34,840 bases of DNA from Candidatus Avitreponema avistercoris (GCA_017694555.1 JADIMS010000059.1:1-34840), one strand, 5' to 3'; positions 9,076-18,590 are shown, numbered from the stretch's first letter. The notes: generated from the sequence alone by a model not told the origin. Translations and numbers: made by a program.

Positions 9076-10275
9076 ATGAGCCAGCGAATCCCGATACAGG
9101 CCGTTTCGATTGTAGCGCTTCTTGCCCTGATGATTTTTTTGATGGGCGAGATTTTCCTGCCGTATGCCAGCGTCCTTCTGTGGTCGGCCGTATTTTACAT
9201 CCTGCTCCGTCCGCTGTACAAAAAAATCCTGCTGCGGATGAATCCCAAAAAAAAGCTGTATTCCCTGCAACGGCGTTTACTGGCCGGTGTGTTTTCGCTG
9301 GGTACTGTGGTTGCCGTCTTCTTTCTGTTCAGCTTTCTGGTGGTGAATCTGGCCGGGCAGATTACGGTTTTTGTGAACGAACTGATTTCGTTTATGAATT
9401 CCAATCTCGAATTTTTTAATGAGTCGGAAACCGGCCGTAAGATTTCGGATACGGTTAAGAACTTGTCGATGGGTGTTCTCGATCTTTCCGCAATGGACAT
9501 CAAGGCGCAGATTGTTTCCCTGCTGCGTCAGTATTCGGATACCATTCTGGGACTTTCCCGCAGCCTTGCGTCAAATATCGGCCGCTTTATCCTGTCGCTG
9601 TGTTTCATGTGCTTTTCGCTGTATTTTTTCTATGTAGACGGTTCGTATCTGGTGAATCTTCTGATCAGCGCCGTTCCCATTGACAAACGCCAAACCCGGC
9701 TGCTGATGAAAAAATTCCGCGACGTTCTGGGTAATTTGGTGCAGGGGCTCTTTCTGGTGGCTTTTTACCAGGCAACGGCTGCATTCCTGATTTTCTCCCT
9801 GTTCCGGATAACCGGCTCGCTGCTTTTTGCGGTGCTGGTATTTTTCTGCTCATTCATCCCGATGTTCGGATGCGCCATCGTGTGGTTCCCGCTGGGTGTG
9901 ATGCTGATACCTGTACGGGGTATATTCCCGGCTCTGCTGTTCATGGCGGCCTGCGCTGTTTTTATCAGCTTCCTGGATAATTTTATCCGCCCGCTGCTGC
10001 TGAAAGACCGTATCAAAATCCATCCGCTGCTGATTTTCTTTTCGATTCTGGGCGGCGTGAAATTTTTCGGGCTGAACGGCATTATCCTCGGCCCGATGAC
10101 GGTTATTTTGTTTTTCACGATTGTCGATATGGTGACGGCTGATTCTCCCGGCAAGCGTTCCGTGAGGCGGATGCAGAACCGTCCGCCGCTGGCGGATGAG
10201 CCGGACGCCGGAACGGCCGGGGAACCGGAGGCGGAAAATGCCGGAGATGAAGATGACGGATGCAGGGAAACTTGA
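9076..10275 (+). CDS. AI-2E family (PerM-like) membrane transporter
   Basis: A 399-residue polytopic membrane protein of the AI-2E/PerM exporter family. Hydrophobic segments occur near residues 8-50 (two), 70-95, 150-185, 215-255, 260-300 and 315-350, giving the usual arrangement of about eight helices. The end of the membrane domain, [22 protein letters not shown], is the hallmark C-terminal motif of the family. The last roughly 40 residues are hydrophilic and rich in Ala, Glu, Pro and Asp. Substrates in this family are poorly defined (autoinducer-2, ions, small metabolites), so no substrate is assigned. The gene overlaps the next one by 38 bases, suggesting translational coupling. The start rests on the leaderless promoter and on the hydrophobic N-terminus beginning right after it. 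Confidence 0.9.
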   Translation: MSQRIPIQAVSIVALLALMIFLMGEIFLPYASVLLWSAVFYILLRPLYKKILLRMNPKKKLYSLQRRLLAGVFSLGTVVAVFFLFSFLVVNLAGQITVFVNELISFMNSNLEFFNESETGRKISDTVKNLSMGVLDLSAMDIKAQIVSLLRQYSDTILGLSRSLASNIGRFILSLCFMCFSLYFFYVDGSYLVNLLISAVPIDKRQTRLLMKKFRDVLGNLVQGLFLVAFYQATAAFLIFSLFRITGSLLFAVLVFFCSFIPMFGCAIVWFPLGVMLIPVRGIFPALLFMAACAVFISFLDNFIRPLLLKDRIKIHPLLIFFSILGGVKFFGLNGIILGPMTVILFFTIVDMVTADSPGKRSVRRMQNRPPLADEPDAGTAGEPEAENAGDEDDGCRET

Positions 10276-11005
10276 CGCATTGTGCAGCGCGCTGACGCAT
10301 GCTTCCCATTGTGTGGCTTTTACCGGGGCGGGGGTCAGTACGCTGTCCGGTATCCGGGATTTCCGCGGTAAGAACGGCCTGTATACGACCGGCGGCCCGG
10401 ACGCGGAACGGATGTTTGATCTGGATGTGTTTTTTCAGGATCCGTCGGTGTACTATACCTGTGCGCGGGATTTTATTTACGGACTGGAAGACAAGCAGCC
10501 TTCTGTGGTGCATGAAGTGCTGGCCCGTCTGGAAGCGCGCGGTATTGTGCGTGCGGTCATTACGCAGAATGTAGACTTGCTGCACCAAAAAGCCGGTTCC
10601 GGACAGGTGATTGAGGTTCACGGTTCGCCTTCGGTACACCGCTGCCCGGCGTGCGGCTGGGAGACGGATTTTGCTTTTGCGGCTGCGGAGGTGCGGGCGG
10701 GACGGCTTCCGCGGTGCGCACGCTGTTCCGCCGTGCTGAAACCGGCCATTACGTTTTTCGGGGAAAGTTTGCCTGCGGCGGCGCTGGCCCGGGCGGAACG
10801 GGAGGCTGCTGCGGCCGATTTGCTTTTGGTTCTCGGTTCTTCGCTGACGGTGTATCCTGCCGCCGCGCTGCCGGATTTGACGCTCCGCGGCGGAGGCCGC
10901 GTTGTGGTGGTGAACGACCAGCCGACGCGCGCGGACGCTTCTGCTTTCCTCCGCTTTTCGGATTTACAAACGGTGTTTGACGGACTGTCGCACCGTTTTC
11001 CGTAA
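10238..11005 (+). CDS. Sir2-family NAD-dependent protein deacylase
   Basis: A cytosolic sirtuin that removes acetyl or related acyl groups from lysines using NAD+. From the chosen start it has 255 residues. NAD-binding [15 protein letters not shown] is at about residues 30-44, [13 protein letters not shown] near 110, the catalytic His in EVHGS at about 128, a zinc site CPAC...CARC between about 135 and 162, and [11 protein letters not shown] near 200. I chose ATG 10238 because GGAGG lies six bases upstream; the ORF-track start at 10196 has no ribosome site. In-frame ATGs at 10247 and 10253 are possible alternatives. The gene begins inside the end of the transporter gene in a different frame, so it is probably translated from the same message. 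Confidence 0.93.
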   Translation: MPEMKMTDAGKLDALCSALTHASHCVAFTGAGVSTLSGIRDFRGKNGLYTTGGPDAERMFDLDVFFQDPSVYYTCARDFIYGLEDKQPSVVHEVLARLEARGIVRAVITQNVDLLHQKAGSGQVIEVHGSPSVHRCPACGWETDFAFAAAEVRAGRLPRCARCSAVLKPAITFFGESLPAAALARAEREAAAADLLLVLGSSLTVYPAAALPDLTLRGGGRVVVVNDQPTRADASAFLRFSDLQTVFDGLSHRFP

Positions 11006-11025
11006 CGTTTTCGCCGGCTCCGCGG

Positions 11026-11862
11026 ATGAAAAAGACGGATGCGTTCGGCATTTGCGCCGCATTGTTTGTACTTGCCTTTGGATTGCCGCTGCTTCCGCTC
11101 CCTTTGCCGGCCGGCGGACTGCTCTTTTCTTCGCTGTATGTGTGCTGTATCGGCCTGCTTCCGTTTGTGTATGCTGCGGCAAGGCGCATCCCGTGGCGGA
11201 CGTTTTTTCGTGCGGGGAATTTTTCCCTGCGGCTTCTGGCCGGCGCGCTGTTGTGCATGGCCGGCGGCGCGGCTTTTTCCGCAGTGGCGTGGACGGCGTC
11301 TGCCGCTGTTTTCCGGGAAAGCCATGCGGCGCACGAAGCCATGCTGGAAGGATTTTTTACCGGCTATCCTGCGCCGCTGGTGTTTTTTGCCCTGACGGTT
11401 TTGCCCGCGTTTTGCGAAGAAGTGTTCTTCCGCGGTTTTGTCCTGCGCAGCCTGCGCCGCTTTCCGGACCTGCCTGCGCGCCGTTTCCGGGATGAAGCGC
11501 CTGCGGTTGTGGCCTGCGCGCTGCTGTTTGCCCTGGCGCACATGGATCTTTCCCGGTTTCTGCCGGCCTTTATATCCGGACTTGTCCTTTCGTATACCGC
11601 CTGCCTGACCAATTCACTGGTTCTGCCTGCCGCGATGCATTTTTTCTACAATGCCGGCGTACTTTTTTTATCCTGGTTTCCGCTTTCGCCGGACGATTTG
11701 GCTGTATCCGGGCTGCTGATGGAATTTCCCCGTGAGTTTTTGCTGGCAGTGGCGCAGGCGGCCCTCCCCGCGGCTTGTGCCGGCGGCGGGCTGCTGTATT
11801 TTTGCGGTCTGCGTCTGATCCGGCGCGGGATGGCCGGACGGCGGCACAGGACTTCTGCTTGA
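11026..11862 (+). CDS. CPBP-family intramembrane metalloprotease
   Basis: A 278-residue membrane protein with about seven to eight hydrophobic segments. It carries the three CPBP (Abi/Rce1-like) motifs: EEVFFRG (about residue 131), FALAH (about 170) and HFFYN (about 206). These provide the glutamates, histidines and asparagine of the predicted membrane-embedded metal site. Family members include CAAX prenyl proteases and bacteriocin-immunity proteins; the substrate here is unknown. It follows the Sir2 gene by 20 bases and probably belongs to the same transcript, although no good ribosome site is visible before the ATG. The promoter of the next gene overlaps its stop codon, so the operon seems to end here functionally. 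Confidence 0.88.
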   Translation: MKKTDAFGICAALFVLAFGLPLLPLPLPAGGLLFSSLYVCCIGLLPFVYAAARRIPWRTFFRAGNFSLRLLAGALLCMAGGAAFSAVAWTASAAVFRESHAAHEAMLEGFFTGYPAPLVFFALTVLPAFCEEVFFRGFVLRSLRRFPDLPARRFRDEAPAVVACALLFALAHMDLSRFLPAFISGLVLSYTACLTNSLVLPAAMHFFYNAGVLFLSWFPLSPDDLAVSGLLMEFPREFLLAVAQAALPAACAGGGLLYFCGLRLIRRGMAGRRHRTSA

Positions 11863-11886
11863 AAATTTCCTGTTTCCCTTTATAAT
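11859..11886 (+). promoter_or_regulatory. Sigma-70-type promoter upstream of the MATE gene
   Basis: TTGAAA (11859-11864), a 16-base spacer and TATAAT (11881-11886) repeat the nagB promoter exactly. The -35 box overlaps the stop codon of the CPBP gene. A leader of about 50 bases ends with GGAG before the MATE start. Confidence 0.75.
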
Positions 11887-11942
11887 CTGCCTTTGCGCGG
11901 CTGTTCCGGGATTCCCGGCATATATCCGCGCGGAGAGTAAAT

Positions 11943-13289
11943 ATGGCAGAACCGCATACGCAGTCCAACGAACTCGCTTTTTTTACATCGGCTAAACCCG
12001 TGCGCCTGTTTTTCCGCATGGCGCTTCCCGGCGCGGTCAGTATGGTTGCGTCCGTGCTCTACCAGTTTCTGGACGGAATTTTCGTCGGACGGATTCTGGG
12101 CGCCGAAGCGTTTGCCGCGCTGAACCTTGCTTTTCCGTTTGTCATCATCAACTTTGCGATTGCCGATTTGGTGGGCGTGGGATCCGCCGTCCCTATTTCG
12201 ATTTGTCTCGGGCGTCAGGAAAATGCGGAAGCCGACAATATTTTTTCCTGCGCCTGTATCCTGATTGTGGCTTCCGGCGCAGTACTGGGCGCGGCGTTGT
12301 ATGCGGGCGCCCCGCTGTTTATGCGTCTTTTGGGTGCGGAAGGGGGATTCGCCGCGCGCGCAGCGGAGTACCTGCGGGTGTACGCGCTGTGTTCCCCGGT
12401 GACCACGATTGTCTTTGCGATGGACAATTACCTGAAAATCTGCGGGCGCGTCAAAACCAGTATGGCGCTCAATATCGTGATGTCGTTCCTCGGCGCAGGA
12501 CTGGAATTCCTGTTTCTGTTTGTATTCGGGACCGGCATTTGGGGCGCGGCGGCGGCAACCTGTCTTTCCATGATGGTTTGCGCCGTTCTGGCCGTGATTC
12601 CGTTTGCGCGCAGGAAGATGCAGCTGCGGTTCCGTCTGCCGCATTTTTCGCGGCGGATTGTGGCGCGCATCCTGTCCTGCGGTACGCCGACATTTCTTTC
12701 CAATATTTCCGGCCGCATCACATCCATCCTGATGAATCTGCTTTTGGTGCGCCTGGGCGGCGCCCCGGCGGTTTCCATTTACGGTATGCTGATGTACGCA
12801 GACGGATTTGTGATTTCCCTGCTGTACGGCTCCATCGACTCGGTGCAGCCCGCCGTCGGGTACAATTACGGCGCCGGGCGGCGGGACCGTGTACGCGCCA
12901 TCGAAGCCTGCTGTTTCACGGCGGCCGGCGTGCTTTCGGTGGTTCTGGCTGCCGTGCTGTTTTTGTTCCCGGAAGCCATCACCGCGCTTTTTCTGGAAGA
13001 CGCAGCCGGCGCTTTCCGGGCAGAAGCGGCGGCGGCCATGCGGATTTTCAGCCTGACGTACCTGAGCCGCTGGTTTTCATTCACTACGCAAAGTTATATG
13101 CTGGCAATCGGCAAATCCGCGCCGGCTTCGGGTATTTCCGTCGCTACCGCTTTTGTGTTTCCGGTGATCCTGCTGGCGGCGTTTTATCCCGCCGGGCTTA
13201 CCGGAATCTGGCTGAACTTTCCGTCCACGGCGTTCCTGGCGGCGCTGCTTTCGGCAGCCGTTCTTATCCGGGAGCGGCGGCGCGGCTGA
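11943..13289 (+). CDS. MATE-family multidrug/sodium antiporter
   Basis: A 448-residue inner-membrane exporter with about twelve hydrophobic helices in two similar halves. The opening RLFFRMALPGAVSMVASVLYQFLDGIFVGRILG is the classic MATE N-terminal motif. The second half repeats it loosely (GTPTFLSNISGRITSILMNLLLVRLGG), and QPAVGYNYGAG is the usual loop motif. It would expel cationic drugs or other toxic compounds using a sodium or proton gradient; the substrate cannot be told from sequence. The ATG is preceded by GGAG, and a strong promoter lies 60 bases upstream. It is distinct from the Wzx-like flippase further right, which is AT-rich and of different origin. Confidence 0.92.
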   Translation: MAEPHTQSNELAFFTSAKPVRLFFRMALPGAVSMVASVLYQFLDGIFVGRILGAEAFAALNLAFPFVIINFAIADLVGVGSAVPISICLGRQENAEADNIFSCACILIVASGAVLGAALYAGAPLFMRLLGAEGGFAARAAEYLRVYALCSPVTTIVFAMDNYLKICGRVKTSMALNIVMSFLGAGLEFLFLFVFGTGIWGAAAATCLSMMVCAVLAVIPFARRKMQLRFRLPHFSRRIVARILSCGTPTFLSNISGRITSILMNLLLVRLGGAPAVSIYGMLMYADGFVISLLYGSIDSVQPAVGYNYGAGRRDRVRAIEACCFTAAGVLSVVLAAVLFLFPEAITALFLEDAAGAFRAEAAAAMRIFSLTYLSRWFSFTTQSYMLAIGKSAPASGISVATAFVFPVILLAAFYPAGLTGIWLNFPSTAFLAALLSAAVLIRERRRG

Positions 13290-13412
13290 GTTCCCGCTTC
13301 CGGGATGCATTTCCTCAAGTTCCGGCGTGCGGTGCGGTTGACGGCGGGCGGCGGATTTTATTACTTTTCAATATGTACGTAGAAAAAATGTAGAAAAATA
13401 ACGGAGGTCTAC

Positions 13413-15410
13413 ATGGCAACCTATCAGTTTCAGACGGAAGTGAATCAGCTTTTGACGCTGATTATCCACTCCCTGTATTCCAACCGGGAAATCTTTTTGC
13501 GGGAGATTGTCTCCAACGCTTCCGACGCCCTGGACAAACTGAAATATCTGACCCTTTCGGACGATGCGTACAAGAGCGTGCCTTTTGCGCCGCGCATCGA
13601 TATTGCATTTGATGAAAACGCAAAGACGCTGACCGTCCGCGACACCGGAGTCGGCATGAATGACCAGGACATTATCGCCAACCTCGGCACCATCGCGCGT
13701 TCGGGAACAAAAGCCTTTTTGGAAAAACTTTCCGCCGGAGACAAGAAAGACTCCAACTTGATCGGCCAGTTCGGCGTGGGTTTTTACTCCGCGTTTATGG
13801 TCTCTTCCAAAATCGAGGTGGTTTCCAAGAAAGCCGGCGAATCCAAAGTGTGGAAGTGGGTGTCCGACGGCAAAGGCTCCTATGATCTGGAAGAAGCCGG
13901 AGACAGTGCGTTCCCGCTCTTGGACGGCGTGCCCGAAGGATCCAACGGCACGGCGGTGGTGATGTACCTGAATGACGATGACAAGGAATTCGCTTCCCGC
14001 TGGAAAATCGAAGACATCATCAAACGGTATTCCGACCACATTGCGTTCCCGATTTACCTGCACTACACGAAAAACGAATACGACGACAAAGGCAAGGTGA
14101 AAAAAAGCGAACCGGCTTCGGAGCAGATTAACGACGCAAGCGCGCTGTGGCAGAAACCCAAGTCTGAACTGAAAGAAGAGGATTACGTTTCTTTCTATAA
14201 GTCTTTGTCGCACGATTCCGAAGATCCGCTGCTGTATGTGCACACCAAGGCGGAAGGAACGCAGGAATACACGACGTTGTTTTATGTTCCGGCGCGCGCG
14301 CCGTTCGACATGTACCATGCGGATTACAAACCCGGCGTCAAGCTGTTCGTAAAGCGGGTATTCATCACCGACGACGACAAAGAGCTTCTGCCGGTGTACC
14401 TCCGTTTTGTGCGCGGCATCATTGACAGCGAGGATTTGCCGCTTAACGTGAGCCGGGAAATCCTGCAGCAGAACCGCGTGCTTTCCGCCATTCAGGGCGC
14501 TTCGGTGAAAAAACTGCTCGGCGAATTCAAAAAGCTGGCGGAAGGCGATCCGGAGAAATATAACCGTTTTGTGGCGGAATACAACCGGCCGCTGAAAGAA
14601 GGCCTGTACAGCGATTACGCGCACCGCGACGATCTGGCTGAACTTGTACGGTTTAAAACCACGGCCGAACTGCCCAAGCTGCAAAAGAAAGTAACGGTGA
14701 AAGATGCGGAATCCGGCGACGGCGCTTCCGCGGAAAAAATCGAGGAAGCGGAAAACCCGTGGACCGGACTTGCCGGCTACGTTTCCCGGATGAAAGAAGG
14801 GCAGAAAGCCATTTATTACATCACCGGCGGCGATGAAAAAACGCTGCGGCAGTCCCCGCTTCTGGAAGCGTACAAGGCCAAGGGCTTTGAAGTGCTCATC
14901 ATGGATGATGAGATTGACGACATCGTGATTCCTGCCCTCGGCAAGTATAAGGACTGGGAACTGAAAGCGGTAAACCGCGCCGGAAGCGACGACGAGCTTG
15001 CGGACGGCGACACGGACAAAAAAGCGGAAAAGAACAAAGAGAAAGAACTGAAGGATGTGGTGGAAGCCGTGAAGAAGTCGCTGGGCGACCGGGTGAAGGA
15101 TGTGCGCCTTTCCCGCCGGCTTTCCGATTCCCCCTGCTGTATTGTTGTGGACGAGAACGATCCCAGTCTGCAAATGGAACGGATGATGAAAGCGATGGGA
15201 CAAAAAGGGTTTGCGGAAGTCAAGCCGATTTTGGAACTGAACGGGGATCATCCGCTGGTGCTGCGGCTGAAGGGGCTTTCGGATCAGGAGCAGGTGGACG
15301 ATATTTCTTCCGTGCTGCTTGACCAGGCGCTGCTGGTGGACGGCGGCGAACTGAAGGATCCGGCAGATTTTGTGAAGCGCATGAACCGTCTGCTTGCGCC
15401 CGGCGCCTGA
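13413..15410 (+). CDS. htpG: Hsp90-family chaperone HtpG
   Basis: A cytosolic ATP-dependent chaperone of 665 residues, slightly longer than E. coli HtpG (624). The GHKL ATPase domain shows SNREIFLREIVSNASDALDKL (Mg-binding Asn), DTGVGM and GQFGVGFYSAF. The middle domain contains LPLNVSREILQQN with the conserved Arg. The C-terminal dimerisation region follows. A lysine- and glutamate-rich insertion near residues 530-550 (DTDKKAEKNKEKELKD) accounts for much of the extra length. The ribosome site CGGAGG is placed seven bases before the ATG. The preceding 120 bases are AT-rich near the start, but I could not fix a clean promoter. A heat-shock element was not recognised. Confidence 0.97.
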   Translation: MATYQFQTEVNQLLTLIIHSLYSNREIFLREIVSNASDALDKLKYLTLSDDAYKSVPFAPRIDIAFDENAKTLTVRDTGVGMNDQDIIANLGTIARSGTKAFLEKLSAGDKKDSNLIGQFGVGFYSAFMVSSKIEVVSKKAGESKVWKWVSDGKGSYDLEEAGDSAFPLLDGVPEGSNGTAVVMYLNDDDKEFASRWKIEDIIKRYSDHIAFPIYLHYTKNEYDDKGKVKKSEPASEQINDASALWQKPKSELKEEDYVSFYKSLSHDSEDPLLYVHTKAEGTQEYTTLFYVPARAPFDMYHADYKPGVKLFVKRVFITDDDKELLPVYLRFVRGIIDSEDLPLNVSREILQQNRVLSAIQGASVKKLLGEFKKLAEGDPEKYNRFVAEYNRPLKEGLYSDYAHRDDLAELVRFKTTAELPKLQKKVTVKDAESGDGASAEKIEEAENPWTGLAGYVSRMKEGQKAIYYITGGDEKTLRQSPLLEAYKAKGFEVLIMDDEIDDIVIPALGKYKDWELKAVNRAGSDDELADGDTDKKAEKNKEKELKDVVEAVKKSLGDRVKDVRLSRRLSDSPCCIVVDENDPSLQMERMMKAMGQKGFAEVKPILELNGDHPLVLRLKGLSDQEQVDDISSVLLDQALLVDGGELKDPADFVKRMNRLLAPGA

Positions 15411-15439
15411 AGCCGGTTCCGGATTACAGCGGCAACCCC

Positions 15440-16432
15440 ATGTGCAGCGGATTTACGCCGGACAGATGGCTTTCCGCCTGTTCGCTTTGTCCCCGCGCGT
15501 GCGGCGCTTCCCGTGCGGAAGCCGTCGCTTCCGCGTTTTGCGGGGAAGCGGCAGACCTGCGGCTGGCGTGGGCCGGCCTGCATTTCGGGGAAGAGCCGCC
15601 GGTAACGGGCGCAGGCGGTTCCGGTACGGTATTTGTAACCGGCTGCAATTTGCGCTGTTCGTTCTGCCAGAACCGGCAGATTTCGCAGGAAGGTATGGGC
15701 GCGCCGGTTTCCCGCGGCGCCTTTGCCGGGATCTGCCTTGCGCTGGAAAAAGCCGGCGCTGAAAATATCAACATTGTGACCGGAAGCCACGCGGTTCCTG
15801 CGCTGGCGGACGGATTGCGGGAAGCCCGGGAGAGGGGGCTTTCCGTTCCCGTTTTATGGAATTCATCCGCCTATGAATCCGTAACTACACTGCGCCGGCT
15901 GGAAGGGCTGGTTTCCGTGTGGCTGCCGGATTTTAAATCGATGGATGCGGATTTTTCCGCCGCCGTTTTCCGCGCGCGGGATTATCCGCAGCGTGCGGCT
16001 GAAGCGCTGCTGTACATGGCGGAAACTTCCCCGCTGTCTTTCGGCCCGGCGCGCTCCGGCAGTACGGAAGTGCTGCGTTCCGGCGTGATTGTGCGCCATC
16101 TTGCGCTCCCCGGCAGGCTTGCGGATACGGAAAGCGTGCTGCGCTGGTATAAGGAAAACCTGGACGGCCGGGCGCTGCTTTCGCTGATGACGCAGTACAC
16201 CCCGATTCCCGGCAGTCCTGCCGTACCGTTCCCGGACCGCTTTACGGAACAGGAAGAATACGGCAGCCTGCTTGCCTTTTTGGAGCAGCTGGATATCGGG
16301 GACGGTTTTTTGCAGGAGCTGAACCCGGATGACGAATGGCTCCCGGATTTTTCGCGGGAGCAGCCGTTTTCTTCGGATTTGGCCCGGCCGGTCTGGCACT
16401 GGAAAACCGGCTTTCTCCCGGCTGTACGCTGA
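15440..16432 (+). CDS. PflX-like radical SAM protein
   Basis: A 330-residue radical SAM enzyme of the uncharacterised PflX/COG1313 group, related to pyruvate formate-lyase activating enzymes. The N-terminal SACSLCPRACGA is typical of the group. The radical SAM cluster is TGCNLRCSFCQN (CxxxCxxC, about residues 68-79), which binds the [4Fe-4S] cluster and SAM. Later parts contain WLPDFKSMD and the C-terminal QYTPIPG region, also family-like. It probably generates a 5'-deoxyadenosyl radical for a partner enzyme or small-molecule reaction, but no glycyl radical enzyme is encoded nearby. It starts 29 bases after htpG with no clear ribosome site. A strong hairpin lies 11 bases after the stop. Confidence 0.87.
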   Translation: MCSGFTPDRWLSACSLCPRACGASRAEAVASAFCGEAADLRLAWAGLHFGEEPPVTGAGGSGTVFVTGCNLRCSFCQNRQISQEGMGAPVSRGAFAGICLALEKAGAENINIVTGSHAVPALADGLREARERGLSVPVLWNSSAYESVTTLRRLEGLVSVWLPDFKSMDADFSAAVFRARDYPQRAAEALLYMAETSPLSFGPARSGSTEVLRSGVIVRHLALPGRLADTESVLRWYKENLDGRALLSLMTQYTPIPGSPAVPFPDRFTEQEEYGSLLAFLEQLDIGDGFLQELNPDDEWLPDFSREQPFSSDLARPVWHWKTGFLPAVR

Positions 16433-16442
16433 ACCGCCTGTA

Positions 16443-16472
16443 CGCGGAAACGGCTGCGCCGCCGTTTCCGCG
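16443..16472. terminator. Bidirectional hairpin between convergent genes
   Basis: CGCGGAAACGGC (16443-16454) and GCCGTTTCCGCG (16461-16472) form a perfect 12-bp stem with a 6-base loop. It lies between the ends of the radical SAM gene and the minus-strand amidohydrolase. There is no T-run, so it may act as a barrier or an mRNA 3' stabiliser. Confidence 0.55.
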
Positions 16473-16486
16473 GCCGCCGTTCTGTG

Positions 16487-18256
16487 CTATCCGGCGGTGT
16501 AAACCGTTTTTCCGTCCTTAATTGTATGCAGCACGCGCAGGCTGCGCAGTTCCTCTCCGCTTACCGTGAGCGGATTTCCGTCCAGTACCGTAAGATCCGC
16601 GCGTTTACCCGGCTCAAGTGTCCCCTTGGAATCCTCTTCCCAGATTTCCCATGCGCCGTGCACGGTAACGGCTTTCAGCGCATCGTACACGGAAACTTTT
16701 TCGTCTTCGGCAAACTGTACGCCGTTTTTGGTAATCCGCGCGGCGGCACACCAGATGGTTTCCAGCATATCCGGCGGAATGACCGGCGTGTCCTGATGGA
16801 ACGTGTAGGGCAGTCCGGCTTTCCGCGCGCTGTTCACCGCGCTGATGTGCGAAGCGCGCTCCATTCCCAGATTTTCGATGTGGACGTCGCCCCAGTGCCA
16901 GATGTGCGCCGGGAACATCGAAGGCAGGATGCCGGTTTCCGCCATTTCCCGGAACTGCTCCGGACGGATGACCTGCGTATGAATCATGACCGGGCGGGTT
17001 TCTGCGCGCGCCGGTTTTCCCCCGTTCTGTTCTGCAAGGGCCTGCCGGAAAGCGCGGATGTATTGCGCGGCTGCGGCATCCCCGTTGCAATGCGCATGGA
17101 GGCTGATGCCTTCTGCAAGGCTGCGCGCCGCAAATGCCTGCACTTCTTCATCTTTATAGACCGGATACCCGCAATAATCCGGGGCGGAACCGTTTTGCGG
17201 CAGGTACGGCTCGGAAAGCCATGCGGTTCTTCCCTGCGGGGAGCCGTCCAGGAAAATCTTATATCCGCCCAGCTTGAAATGGCTGCGGTAGACGTTGTGC
17301 ATATCCGCGTGTTCCGCCAGCAGATGTGAAGCGTCTTTCATGTCTGCATACCCGACAACGTCGATTTGCAGCACGCCGCTTTCCGCAGCTTCCTGCAGGA
17401 TGGCGAATTCCTTTTCAAAAATCCGCGCGTCCTGCGTGGTGGTGATGCCGTAGCGGAAGTACGCGTTCTGTGCCCGTGCGATCAGGTCGTTCATGCTGAC
17501 CTGCGGCATCTGCGTTTTGCCGGCGCATTCCATAAAGGCTTTTTCTTCCACATAGCCGTCCGGTTCGGAAGAGCCGGGTTCGCGTCCGATCCGTCCGCCC
17601 TGTGGGTCCGGCGTGGCGGCCGTGATGCCGCATACTTCCAGGGCTTTGGAATTGAGTACGCCCATGTGTCCGGATGCGTGGGTGATGGAAACCGGAATTT
17701 CCGCGGAAATCCGGTCCAGCACTTCTTTTGTGGGATGGCGGCGGCCGGGCAGGTTGTTGTTGTCATAGCCGAATCCGACGAGCCAGTCGCCTTCCTGCAT
17801 TTTATCCGCATTATCTTTGAGGAAAGCCTGCATGACCGCCACGATTTCATCGTCCGTCGTGACGTCCCCCAGCTGCGCGATGGCGAGCGTCTGCGCATAG
17901 GAGGTGATATGGCTGTGCCCGTCGATAAAGCCGGGCAGCAGGGTTTTTCCTTCCAGATCGATCCGGCGCGCGGAGGACGACGCCTGCGCTCCGGTTTCCG
18001 CAAGCGTTCCCACGGCGGCGATTTTCCCGTCCCGGATGAGCAGCGCTTCCGCCGTTACGGGCGATCCGTCCGGGTTACCGGTCATGGTGAGGATATTGCC
18101 GCCGGACAGAAGTACTTCCCCCTGCCCGGTAAGCGCGGAGAGATCCTGCACGGTGTTTCCGGATTCCTGCGTGCCGCCTGCCTGCCGGCAGGCAGTTGCA
18201 GCCAGAAGGCAAAGCGTGCAGAGCAGCGCGGCCGTTGTTGCATAGGGATTTTTCAT
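16487..18256 (-). CDS. YtcJ-like amidohydrolase, probable lipoprotein
   Basis: A metal-dependent amidohydrolase of the COG1574 (YtcJ) group, 589 residues from the chosen start. I use the ATG at 18256 rather than 18313 because AAGGAGG sits just upstream and the N-terminus then reads as a signal peptide: MKNPYATTAALLCTLCLLAATAC, with a relaxed spirochaete-type lipobox ending at Cys23. Metal-site motifs are LPGFIDGHSH (about residue 110), LHAHCNGDAA, a later TFHQDTPV, and a C-terminal region GTLEPGKRADLTVLDGNP typical of the family. Members hydrolyse amides or imides of unknown identity. As a lipoprotein it would act outside the inner membrane. A possible -10 (TATACT, 18294-18289 on the minus strand) lacks a convincing -35. 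It stands alone on the minus strand. Confidence 0.88.
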   Translation of the reverse strand: MKNPYATTAALLCTLCLLAATACRQAGGTQESGNTVQDLSALTGQGEVLLSGGNILTMTGNPDGSPVTAEALLIRDGKIAAVGTLAETGAQASSSARRIDLEGKTLLPGFIDGHSHITSYAQTLAIAQLGDVTTDDEIVAVMQAFLKDNADKMQEGDWLVGFGYDNNNLPGRRHPTKEVLDRISAEIPVSITHASGHMGVLNSKALEVCGITAATPDPQGGRIGREPGSSEPDGYVEEKAFMECAGKTQMPQVSMNDLIARAQNAYFRYGITTTQDARIFEKEFAILQEAAESGVLQIDVVGYADMKDASHLLAEHADMHNVYRSHFKLGGYKIFLDGSPQGRTAWLSEPYLPQNGSAPDYCGYPVYKDEEVQAFAARSLAEGISLHAHCNGDAAAAQYIRAFRQALAEQNGGKPARAETRPVMIHTQVIRPEQFREMAETGILPSMFPAHIWHWGDVHIENLGMERASHISAVNSARKAGLPYTFHQDTPVIPPDMLETIWCAAARITKNGVQFAEDEKVSVYDALKAVTVHGAWEIWEEDSKGTLEPGKRADLTVLDGNPLTVSGEELRSLRVLHTIKDGKTVYTAG

Positions 18257-18346
18257 GTATTCCTCCTTCTTTGCTTTGATTCTTCTATAGTATAGTTGCT
18301 TCAATTCTTTCATTGTACAGCCTGTTCAGCGCACATCCGGCGCCTG

Positions 18347-18553
18347 TATATTGCGCCTTTTCCCCGGGACATACAAGAGGGCTGCCTCTATCCGCGCCGG
18401 AGGCATGATTTGCTTAGCGGTAAGGGTGGAAAACCGTCGGCGCCATTGTATGTTCCGGGGAGACGCACTGTTAAGCGCCGGCGTCCGCGGGCGGGCATTG
18501 CTTCGCTGAATCTAAGACTGCACCATAAGACGAATCACCCTTATAGCGTCTTT
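18347..18553 (+). ncRNA. Candidate structured RNA, family not recognised
   Basis: CCCCGGGACATACAA (18362-18376) pairs with TTGTATGTTCCGGGG (18446-18460) over 15 positions, with one G-U pair that exists only if the plus strand is transcribed. Inside are a GAGG-GCTG-CCTC tetraloop hairpin (18377-18388) and a GCGCCG/CGGCGC stem (18394-18399 with 18438-18443). After it come GACGC/GCGTC (18462-18466 with 18481-18485) and an AAGACG/CGTCTT stem ending near 18553. A TATATT at 18347-18352 would start transcription a few bases before the main stem, but its -35 is weak. I compared it by eye with RNase P, 6S, SRP RNA, tmRNA and common riboswitches and found none of their signature motifs. The 3' end is uncertain. 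Confidence 0.35.
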
Positions 18554-18590
18554 CCGGCGTGTGCCTGGCCCGCCCATATGCGCCGTCCTC

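Noticed and set aside
13368-15251. 627-residue minus-strand ORF opposite htpG
   Set aside because: A shadow of HtpG, whose plus-strand motifs are unmistakable. The antisense product is a composition-driven Phe/Arg-rich sequence.
16484-17329. 281-residue plus-strand ORF across the amidohydrolase
   Set aside because: The minus-strand frame carries the metal-site motifs and an AAGGAGG start. The plus frame has neither.
18361-18460. RNase P RNA, because of GGTAAGGGTGGAAA
   Set aside because: The universally conserved GAGGAAAGTCC and ACAGAA segments are missing, so the match is chance.
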